From Thysanoteuthis rhombus (taxonomy: Eukaryota; Mollusca; Cephalopoda; Oegopsida; Thysanoteuthidae), in the NCBI GenBank assembly GCA_963457665.1, contig OY735215.1, forward strand, positions 37,560,325 through 37,624,324: DNA of 64,000 nucleotides, read 5' to 3'. Both the position numbers and the translations under genes were made by a program. The notes beneath the pieces are model-generated. The model saw only the letters and a list, made by a program, of their open reading frames with translations. It made no database searches and was not told the origin of the DNA. Of the stretch, positions 53,346 to 63,965 are shown piece by piece; position 1 is the first letter of the stretch, and every line of letters starts with the position of its first letter.

Positions 53346-53910
53346 GACTCTGTGACGCCGATAGTAAATACGTCTTAACTAAAGTTCACCTAACCTATGT
53401 CCAACTCAGGGGGCTAAAAGCTGCTACCTCTCTTGATAGCGATGATCCACTTGAGTTTGTAGTAATTGAACTTAAAATAAATCAAATTACATTGTTTCAA
53501 TTTGACTTAAAATTAATTTTTTTCCCTCTACACAACGATTGTTGTGTGGTTTGAGTCAAATCAAGCATCAGAGACGAATCAGATCGAGAAGCCGAGATAT
53601 ACCGCACGCTGTAGCAGAACTCTAGATTATTTACGCACATTTGTGATGCAGTGTAGATAGATCACCAACAAATACACATTCGAGAATTAACACACATTCA
53701 ATTACACCGACATGCAGAATATCATATTATATATGGATTTATTTGAAGGAGAGATTGTGGAAACACATTGTATTATATTATTGCATGTCTTGGATTTATA
53801 AACAGATATCGTTATTAATCATTACGCCAATGTAAGAATATATTTAATCTGGATATGCAATGGAACTAAGATATACCAGAAAGTACACAAGGAAAAGGAC
53901 AACAACAATA
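53346..53910. other. No recognised feature
   Basis: AT-rich, no shared repeat or coding signal. Confidence 0.45.
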
Positions 53911-53914
53911 TCAA

Positions 53915-53997
53915 AGAAGAAGAAGAAAAAGAAGAAGAAGAAGAAGAAGAAGAAGTAGAAGAGCAACAACAACAACAACAACAAAAACAATAATAAT

Positions 53998-54038
<41 letters not shown>

Positions 54039-54052
54039 TAATAATGATGATG
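53915..54052. repeat. (GAA)n(CAA)n(AAT)n array
   Basis: Three successive trinucleotide arrays, ending 'gatgatgat'. They give poly-Phe/Leu readings on the minus strand. Confidence 0.95.
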
Positions 54053-54099
54053 ATTTGAATGGGGAAAACATAGGGAGAATCTTAAATGGTATTTCCAAT

Positions 54100-54395
54100 A
54101 GAAAGCATCTAAAATAGAGTGAAAAAACACCTAGAAACGTCTAGATTCTTCAGAATCTAGATGCTGATAACAAACCCGCCATATGAGGCTCGAAATAAGC
54201 CAAAAGAAGATTTTTAGGAGCGGTCTAGCGGTGTACTGATGCCAATTCTCAAGTCCGTGAAGGAAACGCTATGGCCGAGATCGCTGGAATACTCAAACAT
54301 GCAAACACACGCACATATAAAAAGGGATCGAATGTTTTGCCACTTTTGGTGGCTACAGTTGTTCAGTTGTTGCTACATCTGTAACATGATAGTCG
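54100..54395 (+). repeat. Rep-C copy 3
   Basis: At 54140-54161 there is a 9-bp perfect stem (TCTAGATTC / GAATCTAGA) with a TTCA loop. Then come 'ggtgtactgatgccaattct', 'caagtccgtgaagg', 'cacgcacatataaaaaggga' and 'gtggctacagttgttcagtt'. This is the best preserved 5' hairpin of the family. Confidence 0.75.
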
Positions 54396-54429
54396 TTACA
54401 ATTAGTGGATGAAATGTAAACGCAGACAT

Positions 54430-55000
54430 CATGGGACAGGTAGTATTAAAGAGCAAACAGGGCAGTAGAACAGAGGATAGATGCTGTCGATGTAGAGATA
54501 CAGATGACACTGTCTTATCATCGGTGAATGGAGCAAATTAGCCCAGAATCAATACAAAACTAGAGATGACTCAGGAGATAGAATTGACTGGGTAGGATCA
54601 CTGATCAATTGGGAATTTTGCTAACTGAATGGTATATACACAATTCATAAGCTGCCGTAGAGAAAAGTCATTGTTAACACAGAAAGGGATCTTTGATTTT
54701 GTGGAGATCGCTGTCAGCAGACCACAAAAAAAAAATAAAAAGAAACTAAGCATCTTGAAAAAAATATCTCGACTTTGATCGAGGAAAATTGAGGAAAATT
54801 GCAGCGTGAAGGTGATGAAGAAGCCCATCATTATCAGCGTGCTTGGAACAGACCCTTGCAAAGGGGTTGCGAAATCGGATATGCAAAGAAAGGTTGAAAT
54901 GATTGAGATGGCAACATTACTAAAATCGGAAAGAACACTGCTGAGAGAGCTGGAGTATAGATATTTGGTGACACGATATCCTATGACTACCGAAGACAAC

Positions 55001-55059
<59 letters not shown>

Positions 55060-55060
55060 G
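54430..55060 (+). mobile_element. LINE-B copy (first of a head-to-tail pair)
   Basis: The plus strand reads a Cys-rich block (RCCRCRDTDDTVLSSVNGAN, equivalent to CRLC--K-ETVNHIL-EC), then LAQNQYKTRDD. After a region of lost frame comes NCSVKVMKKPIIISVLGT and MIEMATLLKSERTLLRELE. This corresponds to V-VIPIV-GALGT and LQKTALL-TARILR-VLE at the C-terminus of LINEs with a restriction-like endonuclease. It ends in a (TTA)n array (55003-55060). 5'-truncated and inactive. Confidence 0.75.
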
Positions 55061-56437
55061 GAGTACAGCCCCGGAAGGAATCGACTTACCCGACAGCAAA
55101 AAGATTAGAGGGCCGATATAAATACCTGTAGGTTCTAGAATGTGACTCAATTAAACAGCAAGAAATAAAAAGAAAATGAAAAACGAAAATCTTTGGGGGA
55201 TGAAAAAAGTATTGGAGACTAAACTGAATAGCTGAGATTTGATAGCATCGGTAGTGAGATACACAGATCCATCTCTTGCATCGACAATGGATGAGCTTCA
55301 ATCCATTGACCAGTGGACTAGGAAACTTATGACAATGCACAAGGCTGTACACCCTAGAAATGACATAGATTGCATGTGAATAAGACAGACAGCACCAGAA
55401 AACTCATCAGCATAGATGACTGTATCCAAGAAGCCAAAAAGGAATACGATATTATACAATGTTCTGGAAGCAGTGCTGCAAATAATGGAAAAGTTGTAAA
55501 AGAGAGAGAAGCAAAGCGAATAACTTGAAGAGAAAACAGGAAAGGAAAAAACTACACAGGGTAACCAGAAAACAGGTACAAAATCTTAAAGACGAAAGAT
55601 CATGAACATGGCTTCGCCAAGGAAATATGAAAAGAGAAACAGAATTGATCATCCAGGCAGCCCAAAACAAATGCATCAGAACAAACTATGTCAAAGCGAA
55701 GATTGATAGAATCCAAACATCAAATGCCGCTTATGTAGAGAAAGGGACGATCCTGTAAACTTAACAAGTAAATATAACAAACTAGCCTAGAAAGAGTTCA
55801 ATAACAGACACGGTAGCAATTATTGGACTAATCAACGACTGGAACTTGACCATGCAGACAAATGATATCAGCACCGGTGACAGTCCTGGAAAGTACAAAC
55901 CTCAAATTACTCAATGATTTTGATGTCCAAACTGACCACCCTATCCAAACGAGAAGACTGGGACTGATAGTCGTGAAAGAAGGGGAAAGAGAACAAGACA
56001 AATATTAGACGTGTTTGTGCCTGCAAGTGAATATGGAAGAGAGAGAAAAGCTAGGAAAATACCGGGACTTGGCAAGGAAGCTAAAAAAAAGTGTTGAACA
56101 TGGAGGTCGGGGTAGTACCAATAATTGTAGGCACACTTGGAATCGATCCAAAGACATTGAAAACAAGATTAGAGGAGCTAAAGAGGAGAGGAGCTAAAGA
56201 CTATGCAAACCACAGCTCTACTGTGGTGTGCACGGATACTGAGGAGAGCAATGAAAATATGAGACCGACTGCAACTAGTCATCGGCAAAGCTGTTGAAGC
56301 TAGGATGAAAAACCAGTGTGTAAGTAAAGCTGTATGAAACGGTATAAATCACAGCGCTGCTGTGATTTGCGAGGACGATCACAGTCGTTCAGTCATCAGC
56401 GACGCCCACCATGCAACCGGTGTGAAAATGCATAAGA

Positions 56438-56489
<52 letters not shown>
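55061..56489 (+). mobile_element. LINE-B copy (second of the pair), longest
   Basis: It begins inside the RT C-terminal region (LPDSKKIRGP, KYL-VLE-DSIKQQEIK, QWTRKLMTMHKAVHPRNDID), then the basic linker, KTNYVKAKIDRIQTSNAA, CRLCREKG (zinc-finger-like), LLNDFDVQTDHPIQTRRLG, LIVVKEG, the endonuclease-like core (IDVFVPAS in another frame), KYRDLARKLKKS, VVPIIVGTLGIDPKTLK, and the 3' UTR 'gtcagtcatcagcgacgccc' and 'accatgcaaccggtgtgaa'. The tail is (AAT)n at 56439-56489. The combination of CCHC-type finger and PD-(D/E)XK-like core after the RT is that of R2/R4/NeSL-type LINEs, and the exact clade is not determined. Several frame changes are present. Confidence 0.8.
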
Positions 56490-57255
56490 GTTTGAGAAAT
56501 CGATAATGTAATGAATGTCGAGAGGATTACTCCAGATGATATTGTCAGGTATCCAACTGCTAACGTTCATTGAAGATGATCTAATTACCATGCACTGACC
56601 GAAGTCAACTTAAAGATCGGCTTGGCAAGTTACTTAGCAGCATTAACCTTTCAGCGGCAGTGGCAAAAGGTCCAAAAGCTTTCCATTTGATCAAACGAAT
56701 AAATAATGAATGTGTGGATGCAAATGATGAATTTGAAGATGTCCTCCACAACTGCTGAATGGGAGTCTAGGCGGAAGAGGACAAAAAAAAAAATGTTCTC
56801 CTCCTTTGATATCGCACTTTCTATTCATTACCTCGCTTTCAAATTGCGTCTTAACTATCCTGCCTTTCTCTCCCTATCCGTGTCTTTTTGAGCTTCCCAC
56901 TAATGTTTTTTGGAGTGTTATACGGAGAACCAAAAAGAATTCCCCCAATCAGTTATGGTTGATTTAGAAATCAGCTATATTTCTAAATGTCAGAGCCTTT
57001 TGAATTTTCATGTACAACAAGCTTCCGTTACTACAATAATCGTATAACCGATAATTGAAAGACTGGTTACCATTGAACAAGTAATAATAACAAACTTGGC
57101 TGCACTAAGGTCAAACGACCTTGCTTCATTGAGATCTAAAATTAAAAAAAAAAACAAAATAAACAGAATTCATTTTTCCATACAATATTATTTCAAAATT
57201 ACGTGTTTCATTTCAGTAAGGCACGACATGACAATTTGACATCATACTTTTTTCA

Positions 57256-57291
<36 letters not shown>

Positions 57292-57530
57292 AGAGACACA
57301 CACACACACATTCTAAATTCAATATTCTCAAATCCGAAGTCTGAAATTCTGAGATCTGAAATTCCAAGGTCTGACATATTCACCAAAACAATATAAACCC
57401 TTGGAGTTTATCAATAAAAATAATGGTAGGGTTTGAAAATTGTAAGTCATACAAAGATATGCCATTCGAGACGAATATGATCTGGATAAATTCTATTTGT
57501 GACATCATTGGCGTTTTCCTCTGTAATATC
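56490..57530. other. Unassigned, with CT/CA microsatellite at 57256-57310
   Basis: AT-rich. The CT array passes into CA. No coding signal. Confidence 0.5.
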
Positions 57531-57534
57531 TAAT

Positions 57535-57825
57535 ATAAAGTGAAATCATAGAGAAATATCTAGATTCTTGAGAGTCTAGGTTTCATTAATAAACTATACA
57601 TGTCAAAATGCCCCCCAAAAGGCAAAAAAGCTTTTTTTGTAAAACTGAAAAATGTATTTTTTAGAAGGGGTTTTGTGATATCGATTTTCAAATCAGTTAA
57701 CAAAACTGTACGACCAGGAGTGTTGGAAAATATAAAGACACACTCATATAAGAATGGATTGAACCCATCACCGCCTTCTGTGGCTACAGTCGTTCAATTA
57801 ACTATAATTCGAAATGTCAGATATC
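57535..57825 (+). repeat. Rep-C copy 4
   Basis: 'tctagattcttgagagtcta' hairpin, 'agaaggggttttgtgatatc', 'gattttcaaatcagttaaca', 'cactcatataagaatgga' and 'gtggctacagtcgttcaatt' follow the order of copy 3. The 80-codon frame here (57600-57842) is not conserved in the other copies. Confidence 0.75.
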
Positions 57826-58400
57826 TTAGAAATTGTGCGTAGTGCATGCATCCAAAGCTAACCATACAATTGATAATTGAAAGATTTCAACTGATGAAAA
57901 TGTAAATCCAATCATATTAGTTTTTAATGGCACAAAACAATTGAACTTCTTTATGAAATATTGGATGATATATAAACCATAGTAAAATGACATCAATAAT
58001 TTAAAATACGTTTTGTCAGATGTAGAATTTTCCCAGAATTGCTTGTCAAATTAGAAAGTTTACAATTACAGCATCTTCTTAGATGTCAGAAGACCGAATG
58101 CAAACCTTTATCCATCACAGCTACGTACAACAGACCGGTTTAGTCTCTGTTGCAGGGCCCAAGTTATTCATGTTTTCTGACAGCCATGTCTCTATCTATC
58201 TACCGATGTGCCCAGAGTTCACCAAACTCTTACTGTTCATAGTAGAAACTTGATAATTTTCACAAACATTCATCTCCACGAGTAAGGAAATTCTTTGTTT
58301 TTGTTTTTTTATAATTCTCCCTTTAGGGATTATTTTAAGGGGGTGCAAAATATCTAATACACCTGTTAGGGTTTGTTACCGTATAAGGTAACCAGGTTTG
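57826..58400. other. No recognised feature
   Basis: AT-rich, no shared repeat. Confidence 0.45.
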
Positions 58401-59835
58401 TTTGTTTTTTTGTTTTGTTTTTCCCCCCGAAACCAGACGTCATCGGGTGGTACAGAGCCTTCATAGAGAGGTACGACCCTTAAACCATAACGCCTTCAAG
58501 TTATCTGCATTGGTGGCCAGACCACTGTCCGTCTGTCCCAGGCTTACGATTTTCAACCTCTGGCCTTTTTTATATCCTTCACACGATCAGTATGTACGCC
58601 AACGCCCCAACCTTTGACCACAAAAAGTGCAAGTCCTCTCTAAGCCTCCATGTGTGCGGATGCGATGGATAAGGAAGGGTGTCCTAGACATACTGCAAAA
58701 GGGAGGGTGATGACGGAGGGCGCCAATCCCTAAAACCCAGCCCCTGAGGTATTGAGGTTGGAGAGATCTCACTTGTCGATGATCATTGGGACCCCTGTTT
58801 CAGTGTATTTATCATCTCCTCCTACTCTTCATGGATCCGTACCTCTGTCTGACCCATGTGTTGCTTGTTCCTTTCATTTGCATTTCCAACTGCTGAAAGC
58901 GCGTTCAGCAAGGGCATTGTTAGCTGATGCAGCAGCTCCCGATAACGTCTTGCAGCTCCAGCGAGCTCACAGCCAGCTACACGGCTACATTGGCTGCCCA
59001 GTTGAGCCTGGATCAAGTAGAAATACCCACCTACCTAATTTGTTCGTCATCAGATTTTTTGCCGCAGTAAAAGTTGATATTTTACAACATTGAATTCATC
59101 TACCTCTAATGATAGAGGAAACTGCCGTTGCCCAGACCGGATATAGAGGCCCATTGAAAAGGGAGAACAACCAACCAATTTTCTTCTCAGTGCCCTCCAC
59201 TACAGTCATGGGATATGTACATAATACCAAAAACAAAGATGTCCGTGCTGAAGAGCCGGCTTTGAATTACCGGGAGTCTTGATATCTTTTTCAGCCACTC
59301 AGCTTACTTCACGGCATTGGTGCCATTGGCTCCAGCTGTTAAAGACGCATTGTACTACTTCCACACGTATTATATTGACATATCTGCAATAGATAGAATG
59401 ATTTCTCCTCGAATTTTGAGGCTGAACTTGCCGGTGATTTTACCCTGCTTCGTCACAATACTCCTGGACCTAACTGCCTTGCCCAAGAGGCAACATTATC
59501 CAGGATGGGGGAGATGTCACGCCCCGCTTGAATCCCATTTTCGAAATCAAGCTGGTTGTTTGTAAATTTGGCGGACGAAAATCTGGGTTTAAGTCCTTGC
59601 TGGTAGCTGGAGATCATGTCTTGAATTATCAGAGGAACACAATAGCAATTGAGTACTTTCCAGATAAGATCGTGAGGGTTTGAACAGTAGGCACTTGTAG
59701 GGTCCTTCTGTTTGGCCCCAGGGATCAGTTCGCTGAACATTCTTCCAAACAGCCAGAAAAGCCTGGGATCTCACCTTTCTAGCTACAAGTGTTAATCTAT
59801 ACGTTATGCATCATGTAAGCACGAAGAAGATCTTG
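58400..59835 (-). mobile_element. LINE-D: long reverse-transcriptase relic
   Basis: The minus strand, from 59835 downward, reads EIPGFSGCLEECS (RT block before the first aspartates), HDLIWKVLNCYCVPLIIQDM, ISSYQQGLKPRFSSAKFTNN, QLDFENGIQAGRDISPILDN, SRSIVTKQGKITGKFSLKIR, WLVVLPFSMGLYIRSGQRQF, PLSLEVDEFNVVKYQLLLRQ and RTPFLIHRIRTHGGLERTCT-FCGQRLGR. This order matches an animal retroelement family with GIPGFSGCLEHTS, GIITGCTISV, KSRSLVLKKGK, LGLP-S--SIGLYG, LQLP---LVEEFKV and a CxxC 'P-NLH-WGL-EDP-C-LCG' end. The catalytic FMDD region appears to be lost between about 59300 and 59450. Stops and frame shifts are numerous. It is the least AT-rich block of the window. Confidence 0.65.
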
Positions 59836-59984
59836 CATTCCACGCTCAAGACGGAGATTAGCATATATGGATGGTTATGATTGATAATTTCACTCGAAAT
59901 GCTCGTAGAGTTTACAATGCATAAGTGTTTCAAGATAAATCATCTAAAGATTTGCCGGTTTCATATTTCAAAATGGTGTGTAAC

Positions 59985-60145
59985 AAACGTTCCCTGAAGC
60001 TATGAAGCTGCTACAGTCGATTTTAACAATCCCAGCTATTGCAGTTTCTGCTGAGAAGTCATTTTCGGATTTGAAAAGGTTTAAAAGCTTCACAGGAAAA
60101 TGAATGACAAATAAGAGGCTCTCGTCGTTAGTTTTACTTTCTTTT
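59985..60145 (+). mobile_element. hAT transposase dimerisation-domain fragment
   Basis: The plus strand reads LKLLQSILTIPAIAVSAEKS, then FSDLKRFKSFTGK, a stop, then MTNKRLSSLVLLSFEK. The hAT C-terminal dimerisation domain has exactly this order: LL-IPVT-ASAERSFS-LK-IKT-LRS-M---RLS-LA-LSIE. About 50 codons are present with one in-frame stop. No hAT termini were found nearby. A host gene derived from hAT (ZMYM-like) is less likely given the stop. Confidence 0.75.
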
Positions 60146-60262
60146 GAAAAGGTAAGATTTGCTTAAAGGAAGCGAAATCCTACTTAAAATTTCTATGGAA
60201 TAGTGACGGATATATCTGCTTCAAAGAAAGAGAGAAGAAGTGAATTCATGTACAAATAATAT

Positions 60263-60720
60263 CTAGACAGCTAAGCATTTATTTGCTATGACAGTCTGTC
60301 GACGTTTCTTGAAGTCGCTCATCAGACTTTCAAATACATCTGGAGAGATATTGAACCACTTTTTTTCATAAGTTGTCATCAAATTTCCCAAATCGTAACA
60401 TGGGCGTTTTCTAATTCGGATATTTAATTCACCATATATTCTCAATGGGATTTATATTTGGAAATTTACTGGGTCACACAATAACATAAATATTTCCTTT
60501 TCATCTAATTTTCAGTCCTACCAGCGGTGTGTTTTGGGTCATTACCATATTGAGAATTTTAGAACTTTATTTATGTAAATTATCAGTTTAACTGCTCTTT
60601 GAAACTGAACTATTTTCATTGAAGGTAGTTATGAGGGAGTTATTTTTCCAAAGTGATCACTCATCTACGCTAGGGAACCATTGTAAATTGTGGCTGACGC
60701 GATTCTTTAATCAATAAATT
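60263..60720 (-). mobile_element. Tc1-like transposase, C-terminal third, decayed
   Basis: The minus strand reads GNDPKHTAGRT (second catalytic Asp block, about 60510-60550), then after frame loss NPIENIW-like 'atcccattgagaatatatgg', then LNIRIRKRPCYDLGNLMTTY, EKKWFNISPDVFESLMSDFK and KRRQTVIANKCLAV to the stop. The end resembles Tc1 C-termini (W--IP---C--LV-S--RR---VI-AKG). It differs from the element at 22061-23412. Inverted repeats were not located. Confidence 0.75.
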
Positions 60721-61955
60721 TGGCGATAAGACAGACGACAATTTGATGTTGATTCATGACTCTTCCAAGAGTACTAATGTGCGAAATGAACACACACAAT
60801 TGCAGGTAAGATGCGAACTCAGCTTATAAATTTCATTTTCCCTGTTGGAGAACACTACACAACTATACATTGATGTGACAAAACATACCAATCATCAACT
60901 CTTTGTTCTGGAAATATCTTTCGACATTTATTCTTCGAAATGAATAATTTAACGGGAATTATTAAATCTTTTTCTTTATTTGTATGGCCAGCCTAACCTA
61001 TTCAATTCTATCATGTCTCTCTTCCTGATTTTTCACCCGAAGGAATTTTCTCCTCCCACAATGCCCCGCCCTGTTCATCTCACGTTCATGATCATACACC
61101 CCTTCCATTATGGGGAGCCATCATCTTCCTTCCGGTCACGTTAAATATTTAATGATGTCTCGAGCTACTGGACTTCCGGTCATATTGTAGCCTCGAGAGA
61201 AACTGCGAAAGCCGAACCAGAGAACGAATCGATTCAAAGAGAACACTCCGTTTTTGGAGGTCAACTAATTGTGGTAATTACTATTACTTGCTGAACAAGT
61301 GGAAAATGTTCGCTTATTGTCACATGCAACATTTATAGATTTGTGTAATTGCTGTAATAATTCTGAGTGAATTATCTTCTGCACAAGGTATTATTTATTT
61401 ACGAGTGAAGATAATTAAACACTTTTGGTTTCGGCAATCGATTTTAATTAAATGATAGATACAGGTTTTTCCCCAATCCCTGTGCGAAAGTAGAGCACTC
61501 ATATTGAAAACCTCTCCTAAACCAAATCAACATAAAGTGAGAAGCAATTACTATTAATATATATGGAGCATTTTTTTTGAGCGTTCGCATACTCCATGAT
61601 CTGGAAATGGTGATATGTTAAGCTGAGTTTTTTGGTGGTTAGGTTTATCGAATTATCGAAATACTTAGTTTAGAAGAGAGAAGAAAGAGAGTGTTCCACC
61701 TCTATAACGGTTGAACGCCATTCTGGGGTTTCATGGTTTTTAGTCACAGGAGATACTTGTAATAGTAAATATGTTTCGTGGTTGAGAAAGTTGTTTTTTT
61801 CATACCTGGATTTTGAACGCCCATTCACAAAGCAGGATAGCCAAATCATTATGTGGGGCAATGCAACATAAACTTCTGAATTTCATTTTAAATTGTTGAA
61901 TGATAAAATGTAAATAAATGAGTATAACGATCTAATTGTAGATATGCACATCCTA
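60721..61955. promoter_or_regulatory. Unassigned; paired ETS-like motifs at 61128-61180
   Basis: CTTCCGGTCA occurs twice about 40 bp apart (about 61130 and 61170, same orientation). The surrounding 61020-61260 is less AT-rich, with 'tctcgagcta' and 'cctcgagaga'. CTTCCGG is the core of ETS/GABP sites, common in animal promoters. No gene start is recognised. The rest is featureless AT-rich sequence. Confidence 0.25.
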
Positions 61956-61959
61956 TCAT

Positions 61960-62023
61960 TTCTTTCCACCCCAAACACATGCATATGTATATGAACTCTT
62001 AGAAATCTTAAAAAGCACTCACA

Positions 62024-62073
<50 letters not shown>

Positions 62074-62413
62074 TCCATATACCCATCCGTACTTATGTAT
62101 ACATGATTCTCTTAGAAAGCACTCTCATATTTTACACACACACTCACGCACACACACACACACTCACACACACGCGCGCGCGCGCGCACACACACACACA
62201 CACACAAACCATATACCCATCCGTACTTATGTATACATGAATTCTCTTAAAAAGCACCCACATATTTTACAAACATACACTATCACACACACACATGCTT
62301 ATATATACATGGATTCTCACAGAAAGCACTCACATATTTTACACACATATTTCACACATACACTATCTCACACATGCTTAGATATACATGGATTCTCACA
62401 GAAAGCACTCACA

Positions 62414-62453
<40 letters not shown>

Positions 62454-62601
62454 CACACATACACAAACCATATACCCATCCGTACTTATGTATATATGAA
62501 TTCTCTCAGGAAGCACCCCCATATTTTACAAACATACACTATCACACACACACATACTTATATATACATGGATTCTCACAGAAAGCACTCACATATTTTA
62601 C

Positions 62602-62673
<72 letters not shown>

Positions 62674-62676
62674 TTT
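61960..62676 (+). repeat. CA-rich minisatellite with 60-100 bp unique-sequence unit
   Basis: The block 'gcactcacatattttacaca' recurs about seven times (near 62016, 62117, 62253, 62315, 62405, 62512, 62585). It alternates with '(c)catatacccatccgtact' or 'cttatatatacatggattct' and CA runs of variable length, some with CG interruptions. The 149- and 123-codon frames (His/Thr-rich) are readings of this array. Confidence 0.9.
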
Positions 62677-63268
62677 CACCCAATGAGAGAACAGACTTTT
62701 TTCTCGTTCAATGTCTCTATTTCCTCGTCATTCGTAACCCACTTGTTCATGATTTTTGATCCCATCAGCTTCTTGGGAGTATTATCTATTCTCATCATCT
62801 ACATCTTTCCTGCGAATACAACTATAGACCCGTGCGACATCAAGCAACGAAAGAAAAGACCCCCCTCCTGCCCTGCAAGAAAAAAGAAAAGAAAAAAAGA
62901 AATGCTTCGAGATCTCTGTTTTTAATCTCCACTTATATTCAGACATTTCCGCCTGGATTGCATATCGAACAAGTATAAGGGGTAAAAATGCACAACAAAA
63001 ACTACGTGGGAAGTGCGAATAGCAAAATACGAAAAATAGAAGACGAATTGAACAAAATCGATGTGTAGCATTCAAGAGCAAATCATAAGCCTGGATTTCT
63101 GTAATGGAATTCCTACCTCGATGGGTGTTGAATATTATGGAGGTATTGAAATAGCGCATAGACCATCACGAACTATTTTCCCCCCTGGACATTTTATTCA
63201 TTACTTCTACATGGTGTTCGTACCTGGCAACGTTCAATGTGGGTGCTATCAGACTAGAAATAATGGAA
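62677..63268. other. No recognised feature
   Basis: Overlapping frames on both strands (125 codons minus at 62782-63159; 97 codons plus at 63061-63354, running into the TA array), none with a recognisable domain. Confidence 0.4.

Positions 63269-63269
<1 letters not shown>

Positions 63270-63322
<53 letters not shown>
63270..63322. repeat. (TA)n microsatellite
   Basis: TA array of about 53 bp. Confidence 0.97.
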
Positions 63323-63330
<8 letters not shown>

Positions 63331-63733
63331 CTCATAAGTATGCATTGTGTATAGGTTGATTTCTGACTAAATACACTCGAAGATCACGTGCATCCATTTA
63401 TGACAATCCACTTGAGGAAGTTGACCCTTCGCTAAATACGCTCGACATCACAAACCCTCATTTTTTGTAAAGCTTTGTGTATAGGGCGACCTAAGTTTGA
63501 TGCCGATCAAATAATAATCTAATATTAATTTCAGTTGATTCTCATCGGACTTACCTCGGCAATCATTCAACGGCTGTTACTGAACTGTGGATATAGGAAA
63601 TAAAGGACAAACTCTAGACGTCTGAGACGTTGCGATGAAAAGCAATTGAAATTAATACCGGAAAATATTATTCAGATATTTTTATGGTTCACGATTCTTA
63701 ATCTAATAAAATTTGAAGTTGATGGTCTCAGGT
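63323..63733. other. No recognised feature
   Basis: 'aatacactcgaagatcac' and 'aatacgctcgacatcac' (63371 and 63437) form a short direct repeat about 66 bp apart. Otherwise AT-rich and unassigned. Confidence 0.4.
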
Positions 63734-63735
63734 TT

Positions 63736-63965
63736 CATCATCATCAGTCTTTCAACGTCCGTCGTTGGACATAGATCTTCCCTAGGATTCGCCGCATTTC
63801 TCTATCATGGGCGTTGCTGAGCCAGTACTTTCTGAATTTGTCTAGCTCTCCTCTCCATTTAATATTCTGTCGGCCTCGGTTTTTTATGTGATCTCTGGAG
63901 ATCCATGTCGTGATTGCGATGTCCATCGGTTGTCTGTCATTCTTGCAACATGGCCAGCCAAAGTT
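63736..63965 (-). mobile_element. LINE-A copy 11, 3' end, frame largely intact
   Basis: The minus strand reads FGWPCCKNDRQPMDIAITTW, ISRDHIKNRGRQNIKWRGEL, DKFRKYWLSNAHDREMRRIL and GKIYVQRRTLKD, followed by a CATCATCAT (GAT)n tail complement at 63736. This is the extreme C-terminus with the basic RGRQ-KWR motif and the end GK-YVQRRT. It is truncated 5' at about 63965, where the match stops. Confidence 0.85.

Noticed and set aside
62237-62759. His/Thr/Tyr-rich frames of 149 and 123 codons
   Set aside because: They are translations of a CA-rich minisatellite in two frames.
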